Assembly: GCF_046237625.1 (NCBI RefSeq)
Contig: NZ_CP143545.1
Span: forward strand, 1,178,001 to 1,242,000
Length of the DNA: 64,000 nt
Origin: Paraperibacillus esterisolvens
GTDB taxonomy: Bacteria > Bacillota > Bacilli > Bacillales > DSM-1321
Reading direction: 5' to 3'
Shown: positions 16,032 through 24,643 of the stretch, in pieces
Layout: each line of letters begins with the position of its first letter
Position numbering within the stretch: position 1 is the first letter of the stretch
The notes under the pieces: generated by a model
The model's database searches: none
The model's input: only the letters and a program-made list of their open reading frames with translations
Told to the model about the DNA's origin: nothing
Program-made: the position numbers and the translations under genes

Positions 16032-16062
16032 TAGTATGCAGAGTGAATGGGTATCATATGAA
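16032..16062 (-). promoter_or_regulatory. SigG-like promoter of the SASP gene
   Basis: On the minus strand TTCATA (16057-16062) and CATACTA (16032-16038) are 18 bases apart, which fits the forespore sigma-G pattern expected for SASP genes. Confidence 0.55.
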
Positions 16063-16817
16063 GCAGAAAGCACAAAAGTTTTTGGTGTGTTTTCCTTTTG
16101 CAGCCGTTAGATACTTTTTTGGCCAGCTGCCAGATAAAGAAGATCTGCTATGCACAGCCTCCATCCTTTCCTCCAGCCCCTCACGCTGAATGCCGAGCTT
16201 CATCTGGAGCAGACAGCCGGGATAGGCCGTGACGATCATGTCCGGGATCATTTCGCTTACTTTTTTCATCTTGCCATCTAGGATCTTCATGGACATCTCC
16301 GGCAAACTCCAGCCGAACCACAGCAGCTGCCTGCTTCCTTCATTTTCACGGAATTCAATTCCATTTATGGACTTTAGCAGCGGACGCGGGGCACTTACTG
16401 TTTTCATTACATTTTTATGATGGCTGGAATCCTGATAAGTTATGACTCCCCCTTCTAACTGAAGGTTAAAATTTTTGTGAAAGTCCATTTCAAACAGTAT
16501 CTGGGTTATGTCCTTTATCTTTACTTTAAAAGATCGTGCACGCTCTTCCCATGCGGGCTTATCCTGCAGCAGGCCGTCATAATCCAAGAAAGGCGCCGCA
16601 GCCTCCGGCATTGGTGATAATATAATCAGCGTGCAGTGCCTCTTGGCACAATTGGGATACCGAACTCTGTTTTTCTTGGGTTCACTACAGCACACGGCAT
16701 GGATTGGAATTGCGGAGTGGCATCGTAGGAATAGACCAGCCGCCCGGCTGTGGTATCAACATAATTTTCAGTTCCCGCCACAGAGGCAATTTTCTGTTTC
16801 GCTTCAGCTGTTATCAA
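16054..16817 (-). pseudogene. Decayed glcD-glcF (glycolate oxidase) remnant
   Basis: The 5' part (16817 down to about 16630) encodes the start of a GlcD-like FAD subunit: ENYVDTTAGRLVYSYDATPQ, then NPRKTE joined directly to IPIVPRG, missing about 15 residues of the family. It then breaks off. In another frame, from about 16625 down, the sequence is the C-terminal part of the GlcF iron-sulfur subunit: RARSFKVKIKDITQILFEM, VITYQDSSHHKNVMKTVSAPR, and PGCLLQMKLGIQREGLEER. The CCG cysteine motif that normally follows is frameshifted (reads LLWFGWSLP). A large deletion therefore fused two adjacent genes, and point changes followed. Confidence 0.8.
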
Positions 16818-16951
16818 ACGATCTCCTCCTGAAACGAATTTTTTAAAATAATCGTATAAAGTTTGAAATTAAATCAGGAATTTATAGAGATAAATGGAAC
16901 GAATATAAATGCGCCACATCAGCCTATCCTATATAAAGGGAGGGATTTAAC

Positions 16952-17113
16952 ATGCCAAAAAGGAAAGCAGAGTTTAATGCGGCTGCAAAATCAAGCAAAA
17001 CACCAAAGAGAAATTTAGAGGAAGCAGAATTTTCAACAGAATATGCCCATGGCGAGAATATCATGAAAGGCGCCAACCGCAATTCAAAGCAGGGAAGAAA
17101 GGGCAGAGGATAA
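16952..17113 (+). CDS. Small basic protein, possibly spore-associated
   Basis: A 53-residue protein starting MPKRKAEFNAAAKSSKTPKR and ending in NSKQGRKGRG. GGGAGG lies 9 bases before the ATG. The middle EFSTEYAHGEN is reminiscent of the FGTEFASET repeat of gamma-type SASPs, and the basic N-terminus resembles minor SASPs, but I cannot place it in a family. It is followed 4 bases later by another small gene that carries a similar VEFGSELTGD element, so the pair probably share a role. Confidence 0.55.
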   Translation: MPKRKAEFNAAAKSSKTPKRNLEEAEFSTEYAHGENIMKGANRNSKQGRKGRG

Positions 17114-17117
17114 TTCT

Positions 17118-17273
17118 ATGGACCGGATAATCCGCCATCTAAGAAGACTTTCTCAGCCAGCCTCCCATGTGGAATTCGGCAGTGAGCTGACAGGTGATAT
17201 GAATGCTTCCAAAATATATGAAGCCCTGAATTCATCGAACACTAAAAGGTCTGAAGAAAAACAAAATAAATAA
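17118..17273 (+). CDS. Small hypothetical protein, paired with the preceding gene
   Basis: A 51-residue protein starting MDRIIRHLRRLSQ, with a basic amphipathic N-terminal helix and then VEFGSELTGDMNASKIYEAL. The ATG has AGAGGATAA upstream, formed by the end of the previous gene. A terminator follows 12 bases after the stop, so the two small genes form one transcription unit. The FGSE and FSTE elements in the two proteins hint at a shared origin with gamma-type SASP repeats, which is only a suggestion. Confidence 0.5.
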   Translation: MDRIIRHLRRLSQPASHVEFGSELTGDMNASKIYEALNSSNTKRSEEKQNK

Positions 17274-17284
17274 TAATTACTTGG

Positions 17285-17318
17285 GATACCGGAAGCGATG
17301 CTGCCGGTATCTTTTTTG
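17285..17318 (+). terminator. Rho-independent terminator
   Basis: GATACCGG at 17285-17292 pairs with CCGGTATC at 17304-17311, followed by six T residues. Confidence 0.88.
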
Positions 17319-17415
17319 TAAAAATAATAAAGAAACGTTAAGACTATGACAGGCTAAATCATGAAAAAAGCGGATGGGGACTGGTTCCCTAGTTAAAAAG
17401 GAGGAGTGGTGTTTG

Positions 17416-17460
17416 TTAAAATATTTGAAAATTCTTAACAACAGTTAACAATTATTTATC
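17416..17460 (+). promoter_or_regulatory. PhoP-box-like direct repeats upstream of tuaA
   Basis: Hexamers at about 10-base period: TTAAAA (17416), TTGAAA (17425), TTAACA (17435), TTAACA (17445) and TTTATC (17455). The consensus for B. subtilis PhoP is TT(A/T/C)ACA direct repeats spaced by about 5 bases. The tua operon of B. subtilis is activated by PhoP~P in phosphate starvation, so the same control is likely here. Confidence 0.65.
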
Positions 17461-17491
17461 TCCTCTCAATACCAGCTAAAAAGATGCTCCC

Positions 17492-17497
17492 TATAAT
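17492..17497 (+). promoter_or_regulatory. -10 element of the tua operon promoter
   Basis: A perfect TATAAT with no recognisable -35 hexamer 17 bases upstream (ATACCA region), as expected of a promoter that depends on an activator bound at the repeats just upstream. Confidence 0.55.
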
Positions 17498-17543
17498 TCG
17501 ACTTAGGTTAACTATTCTATACGTCTCCAGAGGTGAGTCTTAA

Positions 17544-18200
17544 GTGAGAACAGAAAAAGTCATCGAGTCGTATCCATACCAGGAAGTTCAAGTCCGGCAT
17601 CTCACACTCCCAAGAAAGGCAGCGCAGTATCTTGTAATTAAAAGGCTCATTGACATCGCATTGGCGGGGACAGGGATAGTCCTGACCTTTCCCCTCATTA
17701 TAATCTTTGCGGTGCTGATTGTACTGGAATCACCGGGGTCGCCTTTTTACTTCCAGGAAAGAGTGGGAAAGGGCGGGAAATGCTTTAATATCATCAAGCT
17801 CAGATCGATGAGGAATGATGCCGAAATGCATGGTGCAAAATGGGCGGCTATCAATGATCCACGGATCACTAAGGTAGGGGAGTTTATCAGAAAGACAAGA
17901 ATTGATGAACTGCCGCAGCTGCTGCTGGTGATAAAAGGAGATATGTCCTTGATTGGGCCGCGCCCCGAGAGGCCGATGTTCACTGAGCAATTTAACAAGG
18001 AAATATACGGTTTCAAGAACAGACTTCTGGTGAAGCCGGGTTTGACCGGGCTTGCACAGGTGAATGGCGGCTACGATATCACACCGCGCGAAAAGCTTAA
18101 GTATGACCTGGAATATATTCAAAACCTGGCATTCGAGCTGGAGGTCAAGATATTGCTGAAAACCTTCAGAATTGTCTTCACCGGAGAAGGAGCCCGCTGA
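17544..18200 (+). CDS. tuaA: Teichuronic acid undecaprenyl-phosphate sugar transferase TuaA
   Basis: A 218-residue membrane-associated bacterial sugar transferase that starts the repeat unit by moving a sugar phosphate (GalNAc-1-P by analogy) onto undecaprenyl phosphate. One N-terminal membrane hairpin (about 42-62) precedes the catalytic domain with KLRSM (about 85-89), RIDELPQL (about 120-127) and GPRPERP (about 139-145). It reads from a GTG after AGAGGTGAG. Length matches B. subtilis TuaA. First gene of an operon in the same order as tuaABCD-EFGH. Confidence 0.92.
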   Translation: MRTEKVIESYPYQEVQVRHLTLPRKAAQYLVIKRLIDIALAGTGIVLTFPLIIIFAVLIVLESPGSPFYFQERVGKGGKCFNIIKLRSMRNDAEMHGAKWAAINDPRITKVGEFIRKTRIDELPQLLLVIKGDMSLIGPRPERPMFTEQFNKEIYGFKNRLLVKPGLTGLAQVNGGYDITPREKLKYDLEYIQNLAFELEVKILLKTFRIVFTGEGAR

Positions 18201-18201
18201 T

Positions 18202-19656
18202 ATGGGAACCATGAGGGGCGATCTTGCCGGAGGGAGCAGGTGGACCGCAATATCCACTGCAATCATTACCGCCGTCCAGATCATACAATTTCTATTCCTG
18301 GGGAATCTCCTGTCCCCGGCGGAATTCGGGGCGGTGGGAATAGTGACGGCCATCCTGATATTTGCACAAATTATATTGGATCTTGGTGCAGGATCGGCCA
18401 TCATCCAGCTTAAAGAAGTTACTCAAGAGCTCCTATCCAGCCTGTTTTGGCTGAATGTCTTCTGCGGGTTCTTGATATGTATCACTCTGTTTTTATCCAG
18501 CTCCTTTGCCGGAATCTTCTTTAAACAGGAGGAGCTCACGGGTCTGCTCAAGATTTTGTCCCTGCTCTTTTTGGCAGCACCATTTGGGCAGCAAAGCCAA
18601 TATTTGCTTCAGCGGAATCTAGAATTTAAAAAACTGGGACAGATCGAGGCAGGAGCTGCCGTCATTTCATTTTTAATGCTTTTGATCCTGACCGCTGGAA
18701 TAGAGCCGCTCTATGCTTTCGTGATTTCACAGACTGTCCTCTATTCCATAAGAGGTTTCCTGTATTTCGCATTATCCTATAAAACATGGCACCCAGCTTT
18801 TATTTTCAGACTGAATGAATGCCGGACCATCTTCAGGTTTGCAGGCTTCCAGCTGTTATCCAGGCTTGTAAACCGGGCTGCCTCTAATATGGATGTGTTT
18901 CTGATTGGCAGATTTATGGGAGCAGAGGCCCTTGGAATCTACAATCTTGTTTATCAAATCATCACCATTCCGGTATTGAAATTCAATCCGATTTTAACAA
19001 GAGTTGCTTTCCCTGTTTTTTCAAAAAATCAGGACAGTCCGACAGCGCTGAAGGAAGGGTACCTGCTAATCACGAAGATTCTGGCCCTGGCGGCATTTCC
19101 AATGCTGTCCGGCCTGGCGGCGGTTTCGAGTCCCTTTATCCTTACCGTCTTCGGAGAGGAGTGGCTGGATGCCGTTCCGATCCTGCAGATCATGACAATA
19201 GTGGGAACCTTGAGAGTGCTGATGAATCCGAGTGGAGCCATCCTGCTTGCAAAGGGAAGGGCGGAACTTGCCTTCTATTGGGATGCAGGAATGCTCTTAT
19301 TATATGGTTCCACCATATTTGCAGCCGTCCAGTCAGGCAGCCTTGAAGCTGTTGCCTGGACCTATACCGGTGTAAGTCTGGTGAACTTTATACTGGGAAG
19401 ATACTTGCTTTCTAAATTGATTGGATTGAAGTGGGGGGGGTATCTGTATGCCCTGAAGAAGCCGGCTTTGCTGTCACTGTTCATTTCAGCCGCCGCAGTT
19501 GGTGCCAGGAATATATCAGCAGGCTATTTTTCAGCAGGAATCCTGCCGTCTCTGGCTATTTCTATTCTATCGGCTGCCGCCTTATATCTCGTCCTTCTGG
19601 CAGCGGCATATCCACATCATGTCAGAAAGTTTATCAAAAATGGGAGGTCTTTATGA
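18202..19656 (+). CDS. tuaB: Teichuronic acid flippase TuaB (MOP/Wzx-like)
   Basis: A 484-residue polysaccharide exporter with about 12-14 membrane helices, of the RfbX/MVIN type, expected to flip lipid-linked repeat units across the membrane. The N-terminal LAGGSRWTAISTAIITAVQI and LSPAEFGAVGIVTAI are typical of the Wzx/TuaB family. The ATG at 18202 is preferred to the TTG-type start at 18172 because GGAGAAGGAG precedes it and tuaA ends at 18200. The stop overlaps the tuaC start (ATGA). Confidence 0.92.
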   Translation: MGTMRGDLAGGSRWTAISTAIITAVQIIQFLFLGNLLSPAEFGAVGIVTAILIFAQIILDLGAGSAIIQLKEVTQELLSSLFWLNVFCGFLICITLFLSSSFAGIFFKQEELTGLLKILSLLFLAAPFGQQSQYLLQRNLEFKKLGQIEAGAAVISFLMLLILTAGIEPLYAFVISQTVLYSIRGFLYFALSYKTWHPAFIFRLNECRTIFRFAGFQLLSRLVNRAASNMDVFLIGRFMGAEALGIYNLVYQIITIPVLKFNPILTRVAFPVFSKNQDSPTALKEGYLLITKILALAAFPMLSGLAAVSSPFILTVFGEEWLDAVPILQIMTIVGTLRVLMNPSGAILLAKGRAELAFYWDAGMLLLYGSTIFAAVQSGSLEAVAWTYTGVSLVNFILGRYLLSKLIGLKWGGYLYALKKPALLSLFISAAAVGARNISAGYFSAGILPSLAISILSAAALYLVLLAAAYPHHVRKFIKNGRSL

Positions 19657-20846
19657 AAGCACTTTGGATAACCAGTGCCTACCCAAGCGAGATTCAGCCT
19701 GGGAGCGGTGTTTTCCATGAAACCCAGGCAAAGGCCCTGACAAAACTCGGGGTCGAGGTGAGTGTCGTATGCCCCGTGCCGAAACGGATATCATCACTTC
19801 TCCCGCTTAAAGAAAGATACCGGGAACTTGGAGAAATCCCAAAAGAGTATATCAGGAACGGAATTAGAGTGCTCCGTCCGGAATATACCGCACTGCCCGG
19901 GCAGCTCCGCTGGGCTCAGCCTGGAAAGCGGATTGCTGAGGCAGTCTATAGGACTGGAATAATCGAAGAACTGGAACCTGACTTGATTCACGCTCATTTT
20001 GCGATGCCTTCCGGTGGGGCAGCCAGGCTTCTTTCAAAACGTACCGGCCTGCCGTGGCTGCTGACGCTTCATGGCAGCGATGTGAATGTGTATCCTCATT
20101 ACAGCAGGAGCGCAAGGGCTGCCTTCATACACTCTATGAGGGATGCCCATTCGGTCTTAAGTGTCGGAGGGAGGCTGAGGGAAAAGGCCCTCTCCATTTC
20201 AGGAAGGGACAGCTCGATCCTGCCGCTCGGGGTGGACTTGGCCAGATTCCAGACAACATCGGAGCCCAAGGCTGTCACTAAAAAGCGCCTTCGCCTTCCT
20301 GCGGATAAGAAGATTGTATTATTTGCAGGAAGGCTGACAAGGGAAAAAGGGGTATTTGAATTGGCTGATTCGCTAAAGAGACTTAGGGCCGATACAGCCG
20401 TCGTCTTTGCAGGTGCAGGACCGGCAGCTGCAAGGTTGCGGGAATACCCTGAGTTTGGTGACAGACTGTTTCTGACAGGCGAAGTGGAAAATCGGGAAAT
20501 CAGGGATTATATGAACGCCAGTGATGTATTTGCACTTCCCTCGTATACAGAAGGCATGCCGACCGTTGTAATAGAAGCACTTGCCTTAAAGCTTCCTGTG
20601 GCCGCGACTCTTGTGGGAAGCCTGCCTGAACTGTTTGGAAAATACAGCAGGCTGCTGTTTGAACCACGCCAAGAGGATCAGCTTGCCGAGCGTATCACTG
20701 AATATTTAAAGGGTGGCATGGACCTGGAGGCCATGAAAAAGGAGCTGTTTGAGAAGATTCATGAACACTACCATGCCGGCAGGAACGCCCTTCTTTTAAA
20801 GGAAGAATACAGCAGGGTCATACAAGGTGCGGGCATATCCATATAA
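19653..20846 (+). CDS. tuaC: Teichuronic acid glycosyltransferase TuaC (GT4)
   Basis: A 397-residue GT-B fold glycosyltransferase. The N-terminal half starts MKALWITSAYPSEIQPGSGVF, a typical acceptor-binding Rossmann start; the C-terminal half has FAGRLTREKGVFEL (about 226-239) and the GT4 donor site PSYTEGMPTVVIEALA (about 297-312). The ATG at 19653 overlaps the tuaB stop and follows GGGAGGTCTT, so the 74-residue extension offered by a longer reading (19431) is rejected. Cytoplasmic face of the membrane. Confidence 0.92.
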   Translation: MKALWITSAYPSEIQPGSGVFHETQAKALTKLGVEVSVVCPVPKRISSLLPLKERYRELGEIPKEYIRNGIRVLRPEYTALPGQLRWAQPGKRIAEAVYRTGIIEELEPDLIHAHFAMPSGGAARLLSKRTGLPWLLTLHGSDVNVYPHYSRSARAAFIHSMRDAHSVLSVGGRLREKALSISGRDSSILPLGVDLARFQTTSEPKAVTKKRLRLPADKKIVLFAGRLTREKGVFELADSLKRLRADTAVVFAGAGPAAARLREYPEFGDRLFLTGEVENREIRDYMNASDVFALPSYTEGMPTVVIEALALKLPVAATLVGSLPELFGKYSRLLFEPRQEDQLAERITEYLKGGMDLEAMKKELFEKIHEHYHAGRNALLLKEEYSRVIQGAGISI

Positions 20847-20876
20847 AAGCCAATAATTCGGAAGGGATCGATTACT

Positions 20877-22211
20877 TTGAAAAAAATAACTGTTATTGGA
20901 ACCGGCTATGTAGGATTGGTTTCCGGAACTTGCTTTGCCGAAGCAGGAAATCAGGTGATCTGCTGTGATATCAATGAGCAAAAGATTGCCAGCCTGAAAG
21001 CCGGCATCATGCCCATCCATGAACCGGGCCTTGAAGAGCTCATTGCAAAAAATACCAGGATGGGAAATCTTGAGTTTTCTACCCGTATTCCGGATTCAGT
21101 CCGGACGGCAAGCATTATCTTCATTGCAGTCGGCACCCCGATGTCTGATACCGGGGAAGCAGACCTGACCTTCGTCAAGGAAGCAGCTATGACAATTGCC
21201 CGAAATTTAAATGGCTATAAAATCATTGTAACCAAGAGCACCGTCCCTGCGGGCACAGGTAAAATAATTGCCGGGATCATCAAGGAACATGCAGTGGAGG
21301 GACAAGATTTCGATATCGTATCAAATCCCGAATTTCTCCGGGAGGGAGCTGCCATCTATGAAACGATGAATATGGAGCGGGCTGTGATTGGAACATCCAG
21401 TGAATACGCTTACCAAGCGATAGCGGAACTTCATGAACCATTCACCAAGACCATCCTGAAGACGTCAGTGGAGAGCGCGGAGATGATCAAGTATGCCGCA
21501 AACGCCTTCCTGGCCACAAAAATTTCTTTTATCAACGACATCGCCAATATATGCGAGCGTGTGGGGGCCGATGTAGGACGCGTATCTGAGGGAATAGGCC
21601 TCGATACCAGGATTGGAAAGAAATTTCTGCAGGCTGGTGTGGGATTCGGGGGATCCTGTTTCCCAAAAGACACCGCAGCTCTCCTCCGCATAGCTGAAAA
21701 CTGCGGCTATGAATTTAATTTACTGAAGGCGGTCATGGAAACGAACAGGCTTCAAAGAGACAGGCTCGTAGAGAAACTTGCGGGAACCCTTGGATCCCTA
21801 AAGTGTAAAACCATTTCAGTACTGGGGCTTGCCTTTAAGCCTGATACCGATGATGTCAGATATTCGCCGGCACTGGACATCATCCCCCGCCTGATTGGGA
21901 TGGGGGCTTTTGTTAAAGCCTATGATCCAGTTGCAAGAGAAGAAGCAGAGAGGGAGCTTGGCCAGATCTGTGCATTCAGGGATGATTTATATGACACAGC
22001 GAAAAACACAGATGCATGTATCATCCTAACCGATTGGAAAGAAATCAAAGAAATGGACCTTGTTAAATTAAAAAGTGTTTTAAGACAGCCGATCGTTGTG
22101 GACGGTCGCAATATCTTTGACTTGAAAGAGATGCAGGAATCAGGGCTGACTTACCTGTCTGTGGGACGGCCTTCACAAAGAGAGAAAAATATGATTTCGA
22201 GTGTGATATAG
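20877..22211 (+). CDS. tuaD: UDP-glucose 6-dehydrogenase TuaD
   Basis: A 444-residue enzyme oxidising UDP-glucose to UDP-glucuronate with two NAD+, the source of the glucuronic acid of teichuronic acid. The Rossmann loop ITVIGTGYVGLVSGTCFA starts at residue 4, and the catalytic Cys is in GFGGSCFPKDT at about residue 260; FKPDTDDVRYSPALDI marks the C-terminal domain. It reads from a TTG with AAGGGAT upstream. In B. subtilis TuaD is a tyrosine-phosphorylated enzyme. Confidence 0.95.
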   Translation: MKKITVIGTGYVGLVSGTCFAEAGNQVICCDINEQKIASLKAGIMPIHEPGLEELIAKNTRMGNLEFSTRIPDSVRTASIIFIAVGTPMSDTGEADLTFVKEAAMTIARNLNGYKIIVTKSTVPAGTGKIIAGIIKEHAVEGQDFDIVSNPEFLREGAAIYETMNMERAVIGTSSEYAYQAIAELHEPFTKTILKTSVESAEMIKYAANAFLATKISFINDIANICERVGADVGRVSEGIGLDTRIGKKFLQAGVGFGGSCFPKDTAALLRIAENCGYEFNLLKAVMETNRLQRDRLVEKLAGTLGSLKCKTISVLGLAFKPDTDDVRYSPALDIIPRLIGMGAFVKAYDPVAREEAERELGQICAFRDDLYDTAKNTDACIILTDWKEIKEMDLVKLKSVLRQPIVVDGRNIFDLKEMQESGLTYLSVGRPSQREKNMISSVI

Positions 22212-22223
22212 GGAGGGATCCGG

Positions 22224-23159
22224 ATGAAAAGAGCAGTCGTTACAGGCGGTGCAGGATTTATCGGTTCGCATATTGTGAAGGAATTGCTCCGTAAAGGTTA
22301 TGAAATTGCCGTTATAGATAACTTCTCGACGGGAAAACGGGAGAATCTAAGGGGCTTGGATGTTTCCATCTATGAATGTGATATCACAAGTCCGGAGGTA
22401 ATGGATTTGATTGTATCTCTCGAGCCTCATTATATTATCCATCAGGCGGCCCAGGTCAGTGTCGCGGAATCCATCCAGGATATTGTGTATGACGAGCAGG
22501 TAAATGTGAAGGGCTCACTGCATGTGATTAAAGCGGCCGTAAAAAGCAGGGTGAAGAAACTGGTTTTTGCATCCTCTGCAGCAGTGTATGGAAATCCTGT
22601 GGCACTGCCCGTGTCCATGAACCATCCGACAAGGCCGGAGTCTCCATATGGACTAACAAAGCTGACGGTAGAAAATTACCTGAAGCTTGCACACAAGCTA
22701 TATGGCCTGGCATTCAGCATTCTGCGCTACAGCAATGTCTATGGACCAAAGCAGAGTGCGAAGGGAGAGGGCGGTGTAGTCGCCATTTTTGCCGACCGGA
22801 TCCAAAGCGGACAGGAACCTGTAATCTTCGGAGACGGGGAACAAACCCGGGATTTTATCTATGTTGAGGATGTAGCCGCTGCGAATGTAAAAGCAATCGA
22901 TCCGGAAGGGAATATTTCGGTGAATATTTCCTCCGGAAGGTCCATCTCCATAAATGAACTGTTACATACGATTAACACAGTGAATGGCACAGCCTTAAAA
23001 GCCCAATACCGTGAAGAGCGGAAAGGGGATATCCGCCACAGCCTGCTGACTAATGATGCGGCAAAGATCCTGCTCGATTGGGAACCGGCCTTTGATATAA
23101 CGTCAGGTCTGCAGGAAACCTTTAAGCATACTTTAAACCAGCCGGCAGGGTCTGTGTAA
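22224..23159 (+). CDS. NAD-dependent sugar epimerase (GalE-like)
   Basis: A 311-residue extended SDR. Motifs are TGGAGFIGSH (about 7-16), the catalytic Ser block ASSAAVYG (about 116-123) and Tyr-x3-Lys in SPYGLTK (about 140-146). It belongs with UDP-glucose/UDP-GlcNAc 4-epimerases. It sits between tuaD and tuaE, 12 bases after tuaD, where B. subtilis has no gene. Since teichuronic acid contains GalNAc and GlcA, the simplest role is making UDP-GalNAc from UDP-GlcNAc; acting on UDP-glucuronate to make UDP-galacturonate is an alternative that would alter the polymer. Confidence 0.85.
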   Translation: MKRAVVTGGAGFIGSHIVKELLRKGYEIAVIDNFSTGKRENLRGLDVSIYECDITSPEVMDLIVSLEPHYIIHQAAQVSVAESIQDIVYDEQVNVKGSLHVIKAAVKSRVKKLVFASSAAVYGNPVALPVSMNHPTRPESPYGLTKLTVENYLKLAHKLYGLAFSILRYSNVYGPKQSAKGEGGVVAIFADRIQSGQEPVIFGDGEQTRDFIYVEDVAAANVKAIDPEGNISVNISSGRSISINELLHTINTVNGTALKAQYREERKGDIRHSLLTNDAAKILLDWEPAFDITSGLQETFKHTLNQPAGSV

Positions 23160-23162
23160 ACC

Positions 23163-24626
23163 ATGCAGCCGTTTAATCCCGGCTCACAGTCTGGTGTGAA
23201 AGGATTGCAGCGAGCAGTGCGGGGTGCGCAGATAGCATCCCTTCTCCTTATCGGACTGGGTGCTGTGTGTTATTGGGCCGGGGTATCTGTCTTTTTCATT
23301 GCAGCCCTTGCCTTCTGTATGGCAGTCCTTCCCGTTATTTGGCTGAAAAAGTATATGTCGAGGCGGGCAGTTTCGACGCTTGCTGTATATATGCTGCTTG
23401 CTGCGTCTTTCCTGAATCAATCCGGTCCAAGCCTGGATCTGGGGTTTGTCACCCTTTTCCTCTACAGAATTATTTTAGGAGGCAGTGTGCTTCTCTTCCT
23501 CTGGCACGTTGTGGGTGACAAAATGCTTCCGGTGTATTGGGAGAATACCAGAGTAAAAGGGACGCTTTTGTTTCTTCTATTTTGGCTTGGATACGGAATG
23601 CTCTCGCTTCTGTGGGCAAAGGATCCGGCAGAAGGCATCAAGTATTGGTTTCTCCTTTGCTTTGGGACGGCTTTTATTTACCTGGCGGCATTTACCTTTA
23701 CCACGCTTAACAGGGTGATAACGGCTTGTGCCGTCTGGATGGCTATGTCTGTCCTATTAATGGCAATAGGTGTATATAATCATGCTGCTGCTTACCAGCT
23801 TCCTACTTCTTCCCTGTATGGCGGGCCATCATACAAATTAAATTATCCAACATCTGTTTTTTTCAATCAGAATGATTTTGCAGCTTTTTTGACCATCACC
23901 TTTTTCTTTTACATGAGTGGAACAAAAAATGTGGGCAATGGCTTCATCAAGGCGGGATGCTGCCTGCTTGCCCTGCTGTCCATATATTTAATTGATCTGA
24001 CTGAATCACGGGCAAGCCTTCTTGGGGCTGCAGGTGGATTAGCTGTTTATATGATGTTGGTCCTGCCGCGTGTATTAAAAAAAGCAGCTGTCTATTTTCT
24101 TACAGCCGTTATCGCTGCAGGTGTGCTGTTCATACTATATCAACTGCCTGCACTCCATTCTGATTTTCAAAGCGGAGTCCTCCAGACCTATGGAGTTCTT
24201 CCCTCCAATACAGCCAGGATTAACCTGCTTAAGAACACCTTTATGTATTTTACAGGATCCCTCGGCTTCGGGGTAGGTGCCGGGAATCTGCCATATTACT
24301 TGGAGCATGAACCGATTTACTATACAGGTGCAGTCCTTCAAGTTCATAATTGGCTGGCTGAAATACTGGGCAGCTTTGGGATATTTGTCTTTGGGGGTTA
24401 TATCTTGATGTATGGAAGCTTAATGATTATCCTCTTCCGTATGCATGGCAGCGAAACGAAAAAAGGCCGGATGCTGATAGAAGCCTGCCTGCCGGCCCTT
24501 GCCGGCTTTCTGGTTTCTTCTATAAGCCCAAGCTCAGTTATGAATCTTTACTTTCACTGGGTATTCCTGGGCATTGTGATCGCCCTTGTTTCAGTATTGA
24601 AACATAGAGAATCGAGATTTCCCTGA
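23163..24626 (+). CDS. tuaE: Teichuronic acid polymerase TuaE (Wzy/O-antigen ligase-like)
   Basis: A 487-residue protein with about 11-12 membrane helices and the large external loop of Wzy-type polymerases or O-antigen ligases (PF04932 type), here from about 340 to 390 including GFGVGAGNLPYYL. It is expected to polymerise repeat units on the outer face of the membrane. Length matches B. subtilis TuaE. The start is 4 bases after the epimerase stop with only a weak ribosome binding site, suggesting coupling. Confidence 0.85.
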   Translation: MQPFNPGSQSGVKGLQRAVRGAQIASLLLIGLGAVCYWAGVSVFFIAALAFCMAVLPVIWLKKYMSRRAVSTLAVYMLLAASFLNQSGPSLDLGFVTLFLYRIILGGSVLLFLWHVVGDKMLPVYWENTRVKGTLLFLLFWLGYGMLSLLWAKDPAEGIKYWFLLCFGTAFIYLAAFTFTTLNRVITACAVWMAMSVLLMAIGVYNHAAAYQLPTSSLYGGPSYKLNYPTSVFFNQNDFAAFLTITFFFYMSGTKNVGNGFIKAGCCLLALLSIYLIDLTESRASLLGAAGGLAVYMMLVLPRVLKKAAVYFLTAVIAAGVLFILYQLPALHSDFQSGVLQTYGVLPSNTARINLLKNTFMYFTGSLGFGVGAGNLPYYLEHEPIYYTGAVLQVHNWLAEILGSFGIFVFGGYILMYGSLMIILFRMHGSETKKGRMLIEACLPALAGFLVSSISPSSVMNLYFHWVFLGIVIALVSVLKHRESRFP

Positions 24627-24643
24627 AAAGGAGCAATGCGGAT

